From: Rhodobacter sp.
Lineage (GTDB): Bacteria > Pseudomonadota > Alphaproteobacteria > Rhodobacterales > Rhodobacteraceae
Direction of reading: 5' to 3'
Assembly: GCA_027489175.1 (NCBI GenBank)
Contig: JAIYAE010000033.1
Location: 62,001-126,000, forward strand
Length of the DNA: 64,000 nt
The position numbers and the translations under genes were made by a program. Shown in pieces: positions 7,615 to 18,641 of the stretch (position 1 is its first letter; the number at the start of each line of letters is the position of its first letter). Under the pieces are notes generated by a model. That model made no database searches. It was not told where the DNA came from and saw only the letters and a list, made by a program, of their open reading frames with translations.

Positions 7615-8973
7615 TTGACCTTCGACTATGATCTTTTCGTCATCGGCGGCGGGTCCGGCGGGGTGCGCGCGGCCCGCATCGCCAGCGGTGAATACGGCGC
7701 GAAGGTCGGTCTGGCCGAAGAAAGCCGCATGGGCGGCACCTGCGTCATCCGGGGCTGCGTGCCGAAAAAGCTGATGGTCTTCGCCAGCGGCTTTCCCGAG
7801 GCGTTTGAGGACGCGCGGTCCTACGGCTGGGACGTGACCGCCAGCGCCTTTGACTGGACGGCCTTCCGCACAAGGCTGGAATCGGAACTGAACCGGCTTG
7901 AAGGGGCGTATCGCTCGACCCTGACCAATGCCGGGGTGACGATCCACGACGCCCGCGCCACGCTGGTTGACGCGCACCGGGTGCGGCTGGCCGGGGGCCA
8001 GGAATTCAGCGCGCGCCACATCCTGATCGCCACCGGCGGCCGCCCCTTTGTGCCCGATATCCCGGGGGCAGAGCTTGCCGTCACCTCGAACGAGATGTTC
8101 CACCTGCCCGGTTTGCCGAAGCGCGCCCTCATTGTCGGCGGTGGCTATATCGCCAGCGAATTCGCCTGCATCCTGAATGGCTTGGGCGTGCAGGTCTGCC
8201 AATACTACCGGGGTGCCCAGATCCTGCGCGGCTTTGACGACGAAGCGCGCGGGCACGTCGCCAATGCCATGCGCGCGGGCGGAATCGACATCCGCTGCGG
8301 CACCGATCTGATGCGGCTGGAGCGCACCGCAACCGGCATTCGCGCCGTGGCCACCGATGGCAGCGAGGCGGAGTTTGACCTTGTGATGTATGCCACGGGT
8401 CGCAGGCCCAACACCGAAGGGCTGGGGCTTGAGGCGCTGGGCGTGGCCTTTGGCCGACAGGGCCAGATCGTGGTGGACCGCTTCAGCCAGACGGCCGTTC
8501 CGTCCCTCTTTGCCGTCGGCGATGTGACGGGCCGGATCAACCTGACCCCGGTCGCGATCCGCGAAGGCCATGCCTTTGCCGATACCGTCTTTGGCGGCAA
8601 GCCAACGGCCTTTGACCACGAACTTGTCGCCTCGGCCGTCTTCACCCAGCCCGAAATGGGATCTGTCGGTCTGTCCGAGGAAGCGGCGCGCGAACAGGAA
8701 CCGATCGAGGTTTACGCCACCGCCTTCCGCCCGATGAAGACCGCTTTCGCCGGACGGCCGGACCGCGTGCTGATGAAGCTGATCGTCTCGCAGGCAACCC
8801 GCAAGGTGCTGGGCTGCCACATCGTGGCGCCGGATGCGGGCGAAATGATCCAGCTGGCCGCCATTGCCATCCGCATGGGGGCTACGAAGGAAGACTTTGA
8901 CCGGACCTGCGCGGTGCATCCGACGATGGCCGAGGAACTGGTGACCATGCGCAAACCGACAAGAAGCGCCTGA
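7615..8973 (+). CDS. gor: Glutathione-disulfide reductase
   Basis: NADPH-dependent reduction of GSSG to GSH in the cytoplasm. The 452-residue flavoprotein has an N-terminal FAD motif (VIGGGSGGVRAAR), redox-active Cys43 and Cys48 in GGTCVIRGCVPKK, a second dinucleotide fold (ALIVGGGYIASEFA) and the C-terminal HPTMAEE active-site segment. No ATG fits: I chose the TTG at 7615, eight bases after a GGTGAG ribosome binding site within the end of rpiA, giving MTFDYDLFVIGGG as in homologues. A GTG at 7603 overlapping rpiA is the alternative. Confidence 0.93.
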   Translation: MTFDYDLFVIGGGSGGVRAARIASGEYGAKVGLAEESRMGGTCVIRGCVPKKLMVFASGFPEAFEDARSYGWDVTASAFDWTAFRTRLESELNRLEGAYRSTLTNAGVTIHDARATLVDAHRVRLAGGQEFSARHILIATGGRPFVPDIPGAELAVTSNEMFHLPGLPKRALIVGGGYIASEFACILNGLGVQVCQYYRGAQILRGFDDEARGHVANAMRAGGIDIRCGTDLMRLERTATGIRAVATDGSEAEFDLVMYATGRRPNTEGLGLEALGVAFGRQGQIVVDRFSQTAVPSLFAVGDVTGRINLTPVAIREGHAFADTVFGGKPTAFDHELVASAVFTQPEMGSVGLSEEAAREQEPIEVYATAFRPMKTAFAGRPDRVLMKLIVSQATRKVLGCHIVAPDAGEMIQLAAIAIRMGATKEDFDRTCAVHPTMAEELVTMRKPTRSA

Positions 8974-9072
8974 AGAAACGCCGGAAGAAACGACACTGTG
9001 GCATGATGGCCGCTTGATTTTGCGCCCATCATGACCAGCTAAGGCAAGATGCGAAGAGAGAGGTTCTGATCG

Positions 9073-10269
9073 ATGGCAGGAAGTGGCGGTCCGTGGGGCG
9101 GCGGTGGCGGCTCGGGCGGGGACGACCGGAACAAGGGCAACGGCGATGACGATGATCGTCGCGGCGGGCGTCGGGGTGAACCCGGTCCGCAGATCCCGGA
9201 AATCGACCAGCTGGTGAAGCGTGGGCAGGAACAGCTGCGCGTCCTGATGGGCGGGCGCGGCCGGGGCGGCATCGGTGGCGGTGGCGGACCGGGCGGCAGC
9301 GGCAGCTCGGGCGGTCCGGTGATCACCCGGCAGGGCCTTGCCCTTGGCGCGCTGGCGCTGGTGGCGGCCTGGTCTTTCATGTCCTTTTATACGGTGCGCC
9401 CGGAAGAACGCTCGGTCGAGTTGTTCCTGGGCGAAGCTTCCGGCATCGGCAATCCGGGTCTGAACTTCGCGCCCTGGCCTGTCGTGACCTATGAAAAGGT
9501 CCAGGTGACCGGCGAACGGACGACGGAAATCGGCACCGGCGAAAACGGCAGCGCGACGGGCCTGATGCTCACGCGTGACCAGAACATTGTCGACATCGGT
9601 TTTCAGGTGGTCTGGAACATCGCCGATCCCCAGCAATACCTTTTCAACCTTGCCGACCCGGAAGACACCATCCGCGCCGTCAGCGAAAGTGCGATGCGCG
9701 ATATCGTGGCGCGGTCCGAACTGTCGCCTATCCTGAACCGCGACCGGGGCGTCATCGCCGCCGACGTGCAGTCGCAGGTGCAGGCGACGCTGGACAGCTA
9801 CAACGCCGGGATCAGCGTGATCCGCGTCAACCTGCAGCGCGCCCAACCCCCGCGTGAAGTGCTTGACGCCTTCCGCGAAGTGCAGGCCGCGCAACAGCAG
9901 CGCGACACGCTGGAAAGCGAAGCCGATGCCTATGCCAACCGCGTGACAGCGGGTGCCCGCGGTGCCGCAGCCCAGCTTCTGGAAGAGGCCGAGGCGTATC
10001 GTGCCCAGGCCGTCAACGCAGCCCAGGGTGAAGCGGCGCGCTTCATCTCGGTCTATGACGAATACGTCAAAGCCCCGGAAGTCACCCGGCGGCGCCTCTA
10101 TCTGGAAACGATGGAACGCGTCTTCAGCGGCATGAACAAGGTCATCCTTGATGGCGTGTCGGGGGGTGAGGCAGGGCAGGGCGTCGTGCCTTTCCTGCCG
10201 CTGAATGAACTTGGTGGCCGTGCCGCCGCAGCGCCCGCTGCCGGCGCCTCGACCGGAGGGACGAACTGA
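9073..10269 (+). CDS. hflK: HflK, FtsH protease modulator
   Basis: A membrane-anchored SPFH/band-7 protein that with HflC surrounds FtsH and tunes membrane-protein quality control. The 398-residue product has a glycine-rich cytoplasmic N-terminus, a single transmembrane helix at about residues 92-110, then the SPFH domain with a coiled-coil C-terminal region (AAQQQRDTLESEADAYANRV). Its stop overlaps the hflC start (TGATG), consistent with stoichiometric coupled expression. Confidence 0.95.
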   Translation: MAGSGGPWGGGGGSGGDDRNKGNGDDDDRRGGRRGEPGPQIPEIDQLVKRGQEQLRVLMGGRGRGGIGGGGGPGGSGSSGGPVITRQGLALGALALVAAWSFMSFYTVRPEERSVELFLGEASGIGNPGLNFAPWPVVTYEKVQVTGERTTEIGTGENGSATGLMLTRDQNIVDIGFQVVWNIADPQQYLFNLADPEDTIRAVSESAMRDIVARSELSPILNRDRGVIAADVQSQVQATLDSYNAGISVIRVNLQRAQPPREVLDAFREVQAAQQQRDTLESEADAYANRVTAGARGAAAQLLEEAEAYRAQAVNAAQGEAARFISVYDEYVKAPEVTRRRLYLETMERVFSGMNKVILDGVSGGEAGQGVVPFLPLNELGGRAAAAPAAGASTGGTN

Positions 10270-11171
10270 TGCGTGCAATGTATGTCATCCCGGCCGTCGT
10301 GCTGGTGCTGGGAATCCTTTTGTCCTCGGTCTTCATTGTCGATGAACGCAAGAAGGCGCTGGTCCTGCAATTCGGCCAGGTGACCCAGGTCAAGCAGGAA
10401 CCCGGTCTGGGCTTCAAACTGCCCCTGATCCAGGAAGTGGTCTATTACGAAGACCGGATCCTTGGCCTGCCGACCACGCCGATCGAAGTCACCATGCTGG
10501 ATGACCGCCGTCTGGTGGTCGATGCCTTCGCCCGCTGGCGGATCACCGACCTGGTCCGCTTCCGTGAAGCGGTCGGTACCGGGGCCGAGGCGACAGCGCT
10601 GCGGCGTCTGGAAAGCATCGTGAACCCGGCGATCCAGGAAGTGCTGGGTTCGGTCCCGTCGAACCGCGTGCTGTCGGAAGACCGCACTGCCCTCATGAAC
10701 CAGATCCGCGACATTGCCCGCCGGCAGGCCGCGAACCTGGGGATCGAGGTGGTTGACGTCCGACTGACCCGCACCGACCTGCCCGAGCAGAACCTTGATG
10801 CGACCTTCAACCGGATGCGCGCCGAACGTCAGCGCGAAGCCGCGGACGAGATTGCCCGTGGTGGAGAAGCGGCACAGCGCGTGCGCGCCACGGCAGACCG
10901 GACGGTGGTCGAACTGACCTCGGACGCCCGCCGCCAGGCCGAGGTGATCCGCGGTGAGGCCGATGCCGAACGCAACGCCATCCTGGCTGGTGCCTTCAGC
11001 CGCGATCCGGAGTTCTTCTCGTTCATCCGGTCGCTGACGGCTTATGAGACATCGCTGCGGGGCGACAACTCCAGCATCGTGATGCAGCCCGACAGCGAGT
11101 TCTTCGACTATCTTCGGTCGGAACGCGCCCCGGCCATCCGCGCCGAGGATCCGGCGCCCGCCGCGCCGTGA
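10269..11171 (+). CDS. hflC: HflC, FtsH protease modulator
   Basis: The SPFH partner of HflK, 300 residues. An N-terminal membrane anchor (about 5-22) leads into the SPFH core, including the ERKKALVLQFGQV strand and the FNRMRAERQREAADE helix, which is typical of HflC. It is coupled to hflK by a one-base overlap and followed 12 bases later by the DUF2065 gene, the usual order in alpha- and gammaproteobacteria. Confidence 0.95.
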   Translation: MRAMYVIPAVVLVLGILLSSVFIVDERKKALVLQFGQVTQVKQEPGLGFKLPLIQEVVYYEDRILGLPTTPIEVTMLDDRRLVVDAFARWRITDLVRFREAVGTGAEATALRRLESIVNPAIQEVLGSVPSNRVLSEDRTALMNQIRDIARRQAANLGIEVVDVRLTRTDLPEQNLDATFNRMRAERQREAADEIARGGEAAQRVRATADRTVVELTSDARRQAEVIRGEADAERNAILAGAFSRDPEFFSFIRSLTAYETSLRGDNSSIVMQPDSEFFDYLRSERAPAIRAEDPAPAAP

Positions 11172-11183
11172 GGCTGGGCTGAC

Positions 11184-11372
11184 ATGGGTCTATTGGTTCT
11201 TGCCATCGGACTGGTGCTTGTGGTCGAGGGGCTGGCGCTTGCGCTGGCCCCTCGGCGCATGGAGGACGCGTTGCGCGCTTTGGCCGCCCTCAGCCAGGAC
11301 CAGCGCCGCGCCATCGGCCTGGCCGCGCTGGCCCTTGGCGTGCTTCTGGTCTGGCTGGCGCGCACGCCGTGA
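11184..11372 (+). CDS. DUF2065 (YjeT-like) small membrane protein
   Basis: A 62-residue protein with two hydrophobic helices (about 2-20 and 42-58) joined by a short basic loop. The size, the APRRMEDALRAL loop and the position after hflKC fit the DUF2065/YjeT family. Function unknown; location implies a link with the HflKC-FtsH complex or with DegP downstream. Confidence 0.85.
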   Translation: MGLLVLAIGLVLVVEGLALALAPRRMEDALRALAALSQDQRRAIGLAALALGVLLVWLARTP

Positions 11373-11516
11373 CACAGACCTTCACATCCCCTTGATGCTC
11401 TGACACGGGATTTGCATTCTGCGCAGGCTTCACTAACTGTGCGGCCATAACCCCATCGTGGCCTGCTGGCCATCGGCCAGCCCGACCGCGACCACCGTTG
11501 AACAGGAGTTCGCATC

Positions 11517-12968
11517 GTGCCCGACCTCACCCCTTCGATCCGTACCGCGCTCCGTTCCAGCTCGCTTCTGGCGCTGGTGCTGGGCTTTGGTCTTGCGATT
11601 GCCCCAACCCCGCCCGCCCAGGCCTTCGGGGCACCGGAAAGCTTTGCCGATCTGGCCGAACAGATCAGCCCCTCGGTCGTGAACATCACCACCTCGGCCC
11701 TGATCGCCGCCCCCGCTGACGGCATGCCGATGGTGCCGGAAGGCAGCCCGTTTGAAGATTTCTTCGATGACTTCAACAACCGTGGCGGCCAGGGCCCGCA
11801 ACGGTCCGAGGCGCTGGGCTCGGGCTTCGTGATCTCCGAAGACGGCTACATCGTCACCAACAACCACGTCATCGAAGGCGCGGACGAGATCACCATCGAA
11901 TTCTTCTCGGGCCAGAAACTGCCCGCGAAACTGGTGGGCACCGACCCCAAGACCGACATCGCCGTCCTGAAGGTCGAGGCGGACCAGCCGCTTCCCTTCG
12001 TCACCTTCGGCAACTCAGACCTGATGCGTGTGGGCGACTGGGTCATGGCGATGGGCAACCCCCTGGGCCAGGGCTTCTCGGTTTCGGCCGGGATCGTCTC
12101 GGCCCGCGGGCGTGAGCTGTCGGGGTCCTATGACGACTTCATCCAGACCGATGCGGCGATCAACCGCGGCAACTCGGGCGGCCCGTTGTTCAACATGGAT
12201 GGCCAGGTGATCGGGGTGAACACCTCGATCCTGTCGCCGACGGGCGGGTCCATCGGGATCGGCTTTTCGATGTCGTCGAATGTGGTGACCAAGGTCGTCG
12301 ATCAGCTGAAGGAATTTGGCGAAACCCGGCGCGGCTGGCTGGGCGTGCGCATTCAGGACGTGACGCCTGACGTGGCCGAAGCGATGGGCCTTGCCGAAGC
12401 GGCCGGTGCCCTGGTCACCGACGTGCCGGAAGGCCCGGCGCAGGACGCTGGTCTGGTGGCCGGGGACGTCATCACCCGCTTTGACGGCCAGCCCGTCAGC
12501 GACGCGGGCGACCTGACCCGCCGCGTGGCCGATGCCCCGATCGGCGAAGCCGTGCCCGTCATCATTCAGCGCGAAGGCCGGACCGAGACGCTGCAAGTCA
12601 CCCTTGGCCGCCGCGAAGAGGCCGAGGCCGCGACGATGCCCGCCTCGGCGCCCGCGCCCGAAGCCCCGCGTGAGATGGAGACGCTGGGCCTGACCCTCGC
12701 GCCCCTTGACGATGACATGCGCGACCGTCTGGGTCTGGATGCCTCGACCGAAGGGCTGATGATCATGAACGTCGACCAAGCGTCTGAGGCCTTCACCAAG
12801 GGCCTGCGCGAAGGCGATCTTATCACTGAAGCTGGTCAGCAGAAAGTCGTGCGCTTGCAAGATCTTGAGGACAAGATCGCCGAAGCCAAAGCGGCAGGGC
12901 GCGAGTCGATCCTGCTTCTGATCCGCCGCGGCGGCGACCCGCGCTTTGTCGCGCTGTCGATCGAGTAA
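11517..12968 (+). CDS. degP: Do-family periplasmic serine endopeptidase (DegP/DegQ-like)
   Basis: A periplasmic chaperone-protease for misfolded envelope proteins. The 483-residue precursor has a signal peptide (about 1-36, ending AQA-FG), the trypsin-like domain with catalytic His117 (TNNHVIEG), Asp147 (KTDIAVLK) and Ser220 (RGNSGGPLF), then two PDZ domains. It has its own spacing of 144 bases from DUF2065, so a separate promoter is possible, and it is followed by a strong terminator. Confidence 0.95.
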   Translation: MPDLTPSIRTALRSSSLLALVLGFGLAIAPTPPAQAFGAPESFADLAEQISPSVVNITTSALIAAPADGMPMVPEGSPFEDFFDDFNNRGGQGPQRSEALGSGFVISEDGYIVTNNHVIEGADEITIEFFSGQKLPAKLVGTDPKTDIAVLKVEADQPLPFVTFGNSDLMRVGDWVMAMGNPLGQGFSVSAGIVSARGRELSGSYDDFIQTDAAINRGNSGGPLFNMDGQVIGVNTSILSPTGGSIGIGFSMSSNVVTKVVDQLKEFGETRRGWLGVRIQDVTPDVAEAMGLAEAAGALVTDVPEGPAQDAGLVAGDVITRFDGQPVSDAGDLTRRVADAPIGEAVPVIIQREGRTETLQVTLGRREEAEAATMPASAPAPEAPREMETLGLTLAPLDDDMRDRLGLDASTEGLMIMNVDQASEAFTKGLREGDLITEAGQQKVVRLQDLEDKIAEAKAAGRESILLLIRRGGDPRFVALSIE

Positions 12969-12989
12969 AGCCCCGCTTTCAGGGCATTG

Positions 12990-13024
12990 AATGGCGGCGG
13001 GACCCCTCTCGCCGCCATTTCTTT
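12990..13024 (+). terminator. Rho-independent terminator after degP
   Basis: AATGGCGGCG (12990-12999) pairs with CGCCGCCATT (13010-13019) around a ten-base loop, followed by TTTCTTT. It starts 22 bases after the degP stop. Confidence 0.85.
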
Positions 13025-13046
13025 ATGCGGTGAAACGGCAAAGGAA

Positions 13047-13116
13047 GCGGAATTTTTTAAAATTCCGCACCGGAGCCTTCAAAGGCTCCGGTCCGATTTC
13101 TTCAAAGAAATCGGAC
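13047..13116. repeat. Three back-to-back perfect palindromes
   Basis: Three consecutive hairpins with almost no spacing: arms of 10 bases at 13047-13056/13059-13068 (GCGGAATTTT), 10 bases at 13069-13078/13083-13092 (ACCGGAGCCT, loop TCAA), and 12 bases at 13091-13102/13105-13116 (GTCCGATTTCTT, loop CA). The second and third share two bases. They lie between the degP terminator and the 3' end of the converging OB-fold gene. A related pair is at 41789-41832. Confidence 0.85.
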
Positions 13117-13122
13117 CCGCTG

Positions 13123-13533
13123 TCAGGGTTGATCGCCCGCCCTTGTGCCGTCATGGCGAAAGCCGGGGTCCAAAAGCCGGTCCAGCAGCGGCGACAGATC
13201 CTCGATCAGTTCCGCCACCACATGCACCACCCCCGCCTCGCGCTGCAGCTTGCCGGTGACGCGCAGAAGCCGCCCGGCGATGACCGCGCGGCGAAAACGT
13301 TCGTAGATGCTGGCCCAGACCACCACGTTACAGGTGCCCGTCTCATCCTCAAGTGTGACGAAGATCACGCCCTTGGCGGTGCCCGGCCGCTGGCGCACCA
13401 GCACCAGCCCCGCCACGGTGACCCGCGCGCCTGCGGGCGGTTCCATCAACCGCGCCGCTGGCAAGGCCCGCGGCGGGCGCGGCCAGTCTGATCCGTTTCG
13501 GGCCATCGGGGCGGGCAGGGCGGTGGTCATCAT
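13123..13533 (-). CDS. Orphan OB-fold protein matching the C-terminus of error-prone polymerase DnaE2 (probable remnant)
   Basis: A 136-residue product whose residues ~26-120 (AARLMEPPAGARVTVAGLV, then RQRPGTAKGVIFVTLEDETG, NVVVW and VVHVVAELIEDL) correspond to the C-terminal OB domain of DnaE2, the SOS mutasome polymerase subunit, which is normally about 1,050-1,150 residues. None of the polymerase body, imuA or imuB is present upstream, where ferredoxin begins. A perfect LexA box abuts its ATG. It may be a decayed cassette (promoter joined to the dnaE2 tail by deletion) or a small SOS-induced DNA-binding protein; the frame is intact. The start is ATG 13533 or the ATG directly after it. Confidence 0.7.
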   Translation of the reverse strand: MMTTALPAPMARNGSDWPRPPRALPAARLMEPPAGARVTVAGLVLVRQRPGTAKGVIFVTLEDETGTCNVVVWASIYERFRRAVIAGRLLRVTGKLQREAGVVHVVAELIEDLSPLLDRLLDPGFRHDGTRAGDQP

Positions 13534-13535
13534 GA

Positions 13536-13984
<449 letters not shown>

Positions 13985-13985
<1 letters not shown>

Positions 13986-14701
13986 TGCGCGCGGGGCTGG
14001 CCCTGTTGCTGGCCCTTGCTGCCCATCCGGTGACCGCGCGCACGCCCCTGCCGGTGCATGGCGTGATCGCGGCTGAACTGACTCTGCCGACCGACCGCTA
14101 TGCCCATGCCGTCCTGGGCGATGCGCTGGAATGGGGCGGCTTGCGGCTGACCGTCGACACCTGCCCGCCTTGCGCCGACCGGCGGCTGATGGCGCTGACC
14201 ATCACCCTGCCGCCCGACCGCGTGTTCGAGGATGTCACCGCCCGCGTGGTGGACGTGACCGGCGATGGCCTGGCCGAGGTGGTCGTCGTCGACACCGACC
14301 TGCAACGTGGCGCCGCGCTGGCCGTCTACGACGCCTATGGTCGCCGTATCGCCACGCCCTTCATCGGCCAACCGAACCGCTGGCTTGCCCCCGCCGGCAT
14401 TGCCGATTTCGACGGCGATGGCCGGGTGGAGATTGCCTATGTCGACCGCCCGCACCTTGTCGCCGATCTGGTCTTTGTCCGGCTGGAGGGTGACCGTCTG
14501 GTCGAAACCCTGCGCCTGCCGGGCCTGACCAACCACCGGATTGGCGATGCCTTCATCTCGGGCGGGGTGCGTGACTGTGGGCAGGGGCCGGAACTTATCC
14601 TTACCTCGCCTGACTGGGCCCGTCTGATGCAGGTGCGGGCGGGCGTGGTGTCAGACCTTGGCCCCATGCCGAGGGACGGTCTGACCATTCCGCCCTGCTG
14701 A
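13985..14701 (+). CDS. Secreted FG-GAP/VCBS-repeat protein
   Basis: A 238-residue protein with a short signal peptide (about 1-18, cleavage near TAR-TP). Two calcium-type repeats are visible: DVTGDGLAEVVVVD (about 89-102) and DFDGDGRVEIAYVD (about 141-154), characteristic of FG-GAP beta-propeller blades. Cysteines occur in TCPPCADRR and at the C-terminus (IPPC). It is probably a periplasmic or surface propeller of unknown ligand. It is coupled to the ferredoxin by a one-base overlap, though no functional tie is evident. Confidence 0.75.
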
Positions 14702-15109
14702 TCAGCCCTCGGGCTTGGTCAGCCGGTCTGCCTTCTTGCGCACCAGAACCGTGCGCAGGTCATGCATCGCCAGCAACAGCGCGTCGGTCACCGTCTCCAG
14801 CTGGGCATCACTGGCCCGGGCTTGCGCCCATTGCGTCGTCAGGTTCAGGTGATCCACGGCGCGCAGGATGTCATCCACCTCTCGCGCCGCCAGCAGCGTC
14901 TGCCGGTTGGCAAGCCAGTCGTTGATCGCGGCCAGATCGGCGGGCGACAAGGCCACATCGCCATGCGGCTTGATGTTGCCGTTCTTGACGTTGACGGTGG
15001 CGATCTCGTCCATCTCGATCCGGCGCTGACGGTTTTCCGTGCTGAGGCGGAAGACCACAGCGCCGTTCTCGCGCACCCGGAAGTAATAGTCGGGAAGGTC
15101 AGCCGTCAT
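14702..15109 (-). CDS. Conserved hypothetical protein, 135 residues
   Basis: The product starts MTADLPDYYFRVRENGAVVF, has a beta-rich first half (RLSTENRQRRIEMDEIATVN) and a helical, leucine-rich second half. There is no signal peptide, membrane helix or recognised motif. The stop abuts the converging FG-GAP gene with no gap. I do not recognise a family; it appears to be a typical small Rhodobacteraceae cytoplasmic protein. Confidence 0.6.
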   Translation of the reverse strand: MTADLPDYYFRVRENGAVVFRLSTENRQRRIEMDEIATVNVKNGNIKPHGDVALSPADLAAINDWLANRQTLLAAREVDDILRAVDHLNLTTQWAQARASDAQLETVTDALLLAMHDLRTVLVRKKADRLTKPEG

Positions 15110-15254
15110 CGCCCTTGCCTGTCACCTGTCATGCCTTGCCCAGACTGGAGTCCGGGTCTGGCCCAATTGCTGGCGCCAATATCTACCCTGCCATTCCTCT
15201 CGGACTGCGGGGCAGTCGTCAACCCGCAAGACGAGATTGCCCCGTCTCTGGCCG

Positions 15255-16838
<1,584 letters not shown>

Positions 16839-16906
16839 TCACGAGTTTACGGAATGTTTGCCGTTTGTGCTGATTCTGTCCGCCGATGTAACGGTGGAGG
16901 AACGGC

Positions 16907-17404
16907 ATGACTCACCAAGACCCGCTGCTGGACGGATCGCTGCGCGCGTTCCTGTCCTGCTATCTTGACAACCTCGCCTTGGTGGAACGGCTGCACCGCT
17001 TGCTGCTTGACGTCATCAAGGACGAATTCGAACGGCTGGGGATCCTTGAGATCAACTCGGTCCAGGCACTGCTTCTCTTCAACATCGGTGAGAATGAGGT
17101 CACCGCGGGCGAATTGAAATCGCGCGGCTACTATCAGGGGTCGAACGTCAGCTACAACCTGAAGAAGCTGGTCGAACTCGGCTACATGCACCACCAGCGG
17201 TCCGAGATTGACCGCCGTTCCGTCCGGGTGCGGTTGACCGAGAAAGGCCGCCATGTCCGCGCCATGCTGAACGACCTTTTTGCCCGCCACGCCGAAGGCA
17301 TGGAACGGCGCGGGCTGATTGACGCCTCCGGCATGGATGACATCAACACCTCGCTGCGCCGGATGGAACGGTTCTGGACCGAACAGATCCGCTACATCTA
17401 CTGA
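16907..17404 (+). CDS. MarR-family winged-helix regulator (LdtR-like)
   Basis: A 165-residue regulator with an N-terminal dimerisation helix (LDNLALVERLHRLLLDVIKD), a recognition helix region (YYQGSNVSYNLKKLVELGY) and a wing (RSEIDRRSVRVRLTEKGR). It resembles the LdtR group described in Liberibacter and relatives, which controls L,D-transpeptidase and stress genes; that assignment is from memory of the family. No operator or target gene is evident next to it. Confidence 0.82.
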   Translation: MTHQDPLLDGSLRAFLSCYLDNLALVERLHRLLLDVIKDEFERLGILEINSVQALLLFNIGENEVTAGELKSRGYYQGSNVSYNLKKLVELGYMHHQRSEIDRRSVRVRLTEKGRHVRAMLNDLFARHAEGMERRGLIDASGMDDINTSLRRMERFWTEQIRYIY

Positions 17405-17417
17405 ACGCTCCGCCGGG

Positions 17418-17864
17418 TCAGTTGACCTTGCGGCCCGGCAGAAAGGGCAGGGGGGCCACCGGCAACCCGTCCTCGATCAGCTTGCGGGCGTCCTCGGGCC
17501 CGGCCTCGCCGTGAATTGACCGCTCGGGTGCCGTGCCTTCGTGGATGCGGCGCGCCTCGGCGGCGAAGTTCATCCCGACATATTCCGAGTTTTCGGCGAT
17601 CTGCTTGCGCAGTGCGGCAATCGCCGCCTCCAGATCACTCGACGGGTCGCGCAGGTTCGGCGCTGGGGTTTCGGGCATCGGGGCATCGTCGGACCCGCGT
17701 CCCGGGCGCAGGCTTGGGGCCATCAGGTCCTTTTCCACCTCGACCGAACCGCAGACCATGCAGGCCAATTGCCCGGCCGACTGCAGCGCCGCAAAGGCGC
17801 CGGCATTCTGGAACCAGCTGTCAAAGCGGTGCCCCGCCGTGCATTTCAAGGTGTAGCGGATCAT
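17418..17864 (-). CDS. DUF1178 family protein
   Basis: A 148-residue protein starting MIRYTLKCTAGHRFDSWF. The N-terminal C-x3-H and C-x2-C set (Cys8, His12, Cys35, Cys38) looks like a zinc ribbon; the C-terminal half has FAAEARRIHEG and PERSIHGEA, typical of DUF1178. Function unknown. The start at 17864 is chosen because homology begins there; the open frame extends ten codons further upstream. Confidence 0.85.
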   Translation of the reverse strand: MIRYTLKCTAGHRFDSWFQNAGAFAALQSAGQLACMVCGSVEVEKDLMAPSLRPGRGSDDAPMPETPAPNLRDPSSDLEAAIAALRKQIAENSEYVGMNFAAEARRIHEGTAPERSIHGEAGPEDARKLIEDGLPVAPLPFLPGRKVN

Positions 17865-17954
17865 CGTCCCGTCCCGTCTGCATCCCCAGCGCACGAACTT
17901 AAGGGTCTGGCCCTCAAGGTCAATGCATGGGCCAGCCCATCGTGACCGTCGCGG

Positions 17955-18476
17955 TCAGCGGTCCCGGCGCGTCGGTCGGCGTGTGGCGCCATCGTCGGCC
18001 GCGATCGGGGCCGGGCGGCCCCGCACCGGCGGCACAAACCCGGCGATCAACGCGCCAAGGTCGGGCTCATTCACCATCAGCGCGGCCTCGGGCTGCGCCA
18101 CCCACTGGCGGCTGCGTTCCTTGACCTCGGGAAACTTTTCGGCCTCACGCTGGACGCGCAAGCCGTAGACCGCCACCGCACAAGGCACCTGCGCCGACAC
18201 CGTCAGGCATTTCTGATAGCCATAGCGCCCAAGGCAGACCGGCTCCATCTCGCCTTCGACGCCGGCTTCTTCCCAGGCTTCCTGGGCGGCGGCTGCCTCT
18301 GGCGCAAGGCCCGGCATCGGCCAGCCTTTCGGGATGACCCAGCGCCCGGTATCCCGGCTGGTGATCAGAAGGATTTCCACCCCGGACGCACCCGGCCGCC
18401 AGCACAGCGCACCGTATTGCATCCGTGCTCCAGACAGGTCCGCCGCCTGCGTCGCGATCTTGTCTTGCGATCCCAT
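17955..18476 (-). CDS. NUDIX hydrolase with a degenerate box
   Basis: A 173-residue NUDIX protein of the group resembling diphosphoinositol-polyphosphate or diadenosine-polyphosphate hydrolases (GRWVIPKGWPMPG). The NUDIX box at about 51-73 keeps the first Gly and the essential EAWEEAG helix, but the upstream Glu position is Leu and the Arg before the EE core is Gln. Substrate unknown. Start uncertain: ATGs at 18488 and 18554 are also in frame; 18476 follows a GGACGGA ribosome-binding-like sequence. Confidence 0.82.
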   Translation of the reverse strand: MGSQDKIATQAADLSGARMQYGALCWRPGASGVEILLITSRDTGRWVIPKGWPMPGLAPEAAAAQEAWEEAGVEGEMEPVCLGRYGYQKCLTVSAQVPCAVAVYGLRVQREAEKFPEVKERSRQWVAQPEAALMVNEPDLGALIAGFVPPVRGRPAPIAADDGATRRPTRRDR

Positions 18477-18641
18477 GTTTCCGTCCATTTGGCCGCCCGG
18501 TTCCGGGTCTGGCCCCTGCTCGACTTCCTCATAGTCAACATGGCACGGATTCATCAGAAATCACAGGGTTGTGCCGGAGAATTGACGGAAAAATATCGCG
18601 GATTACCTTAAGGTTCGTAAAAATGCGGAAAGGTCAGGCAA

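Noticed and set aside
7534..10278. A 914-codon open frame on the minus strand opposite gor and hflK
   Set aside because: It runs exactly antisense to two well-supported genes, its translation is rich in Arg/His/Gly with no domain, and high GC third positions make such long shadow frames common in this genome.
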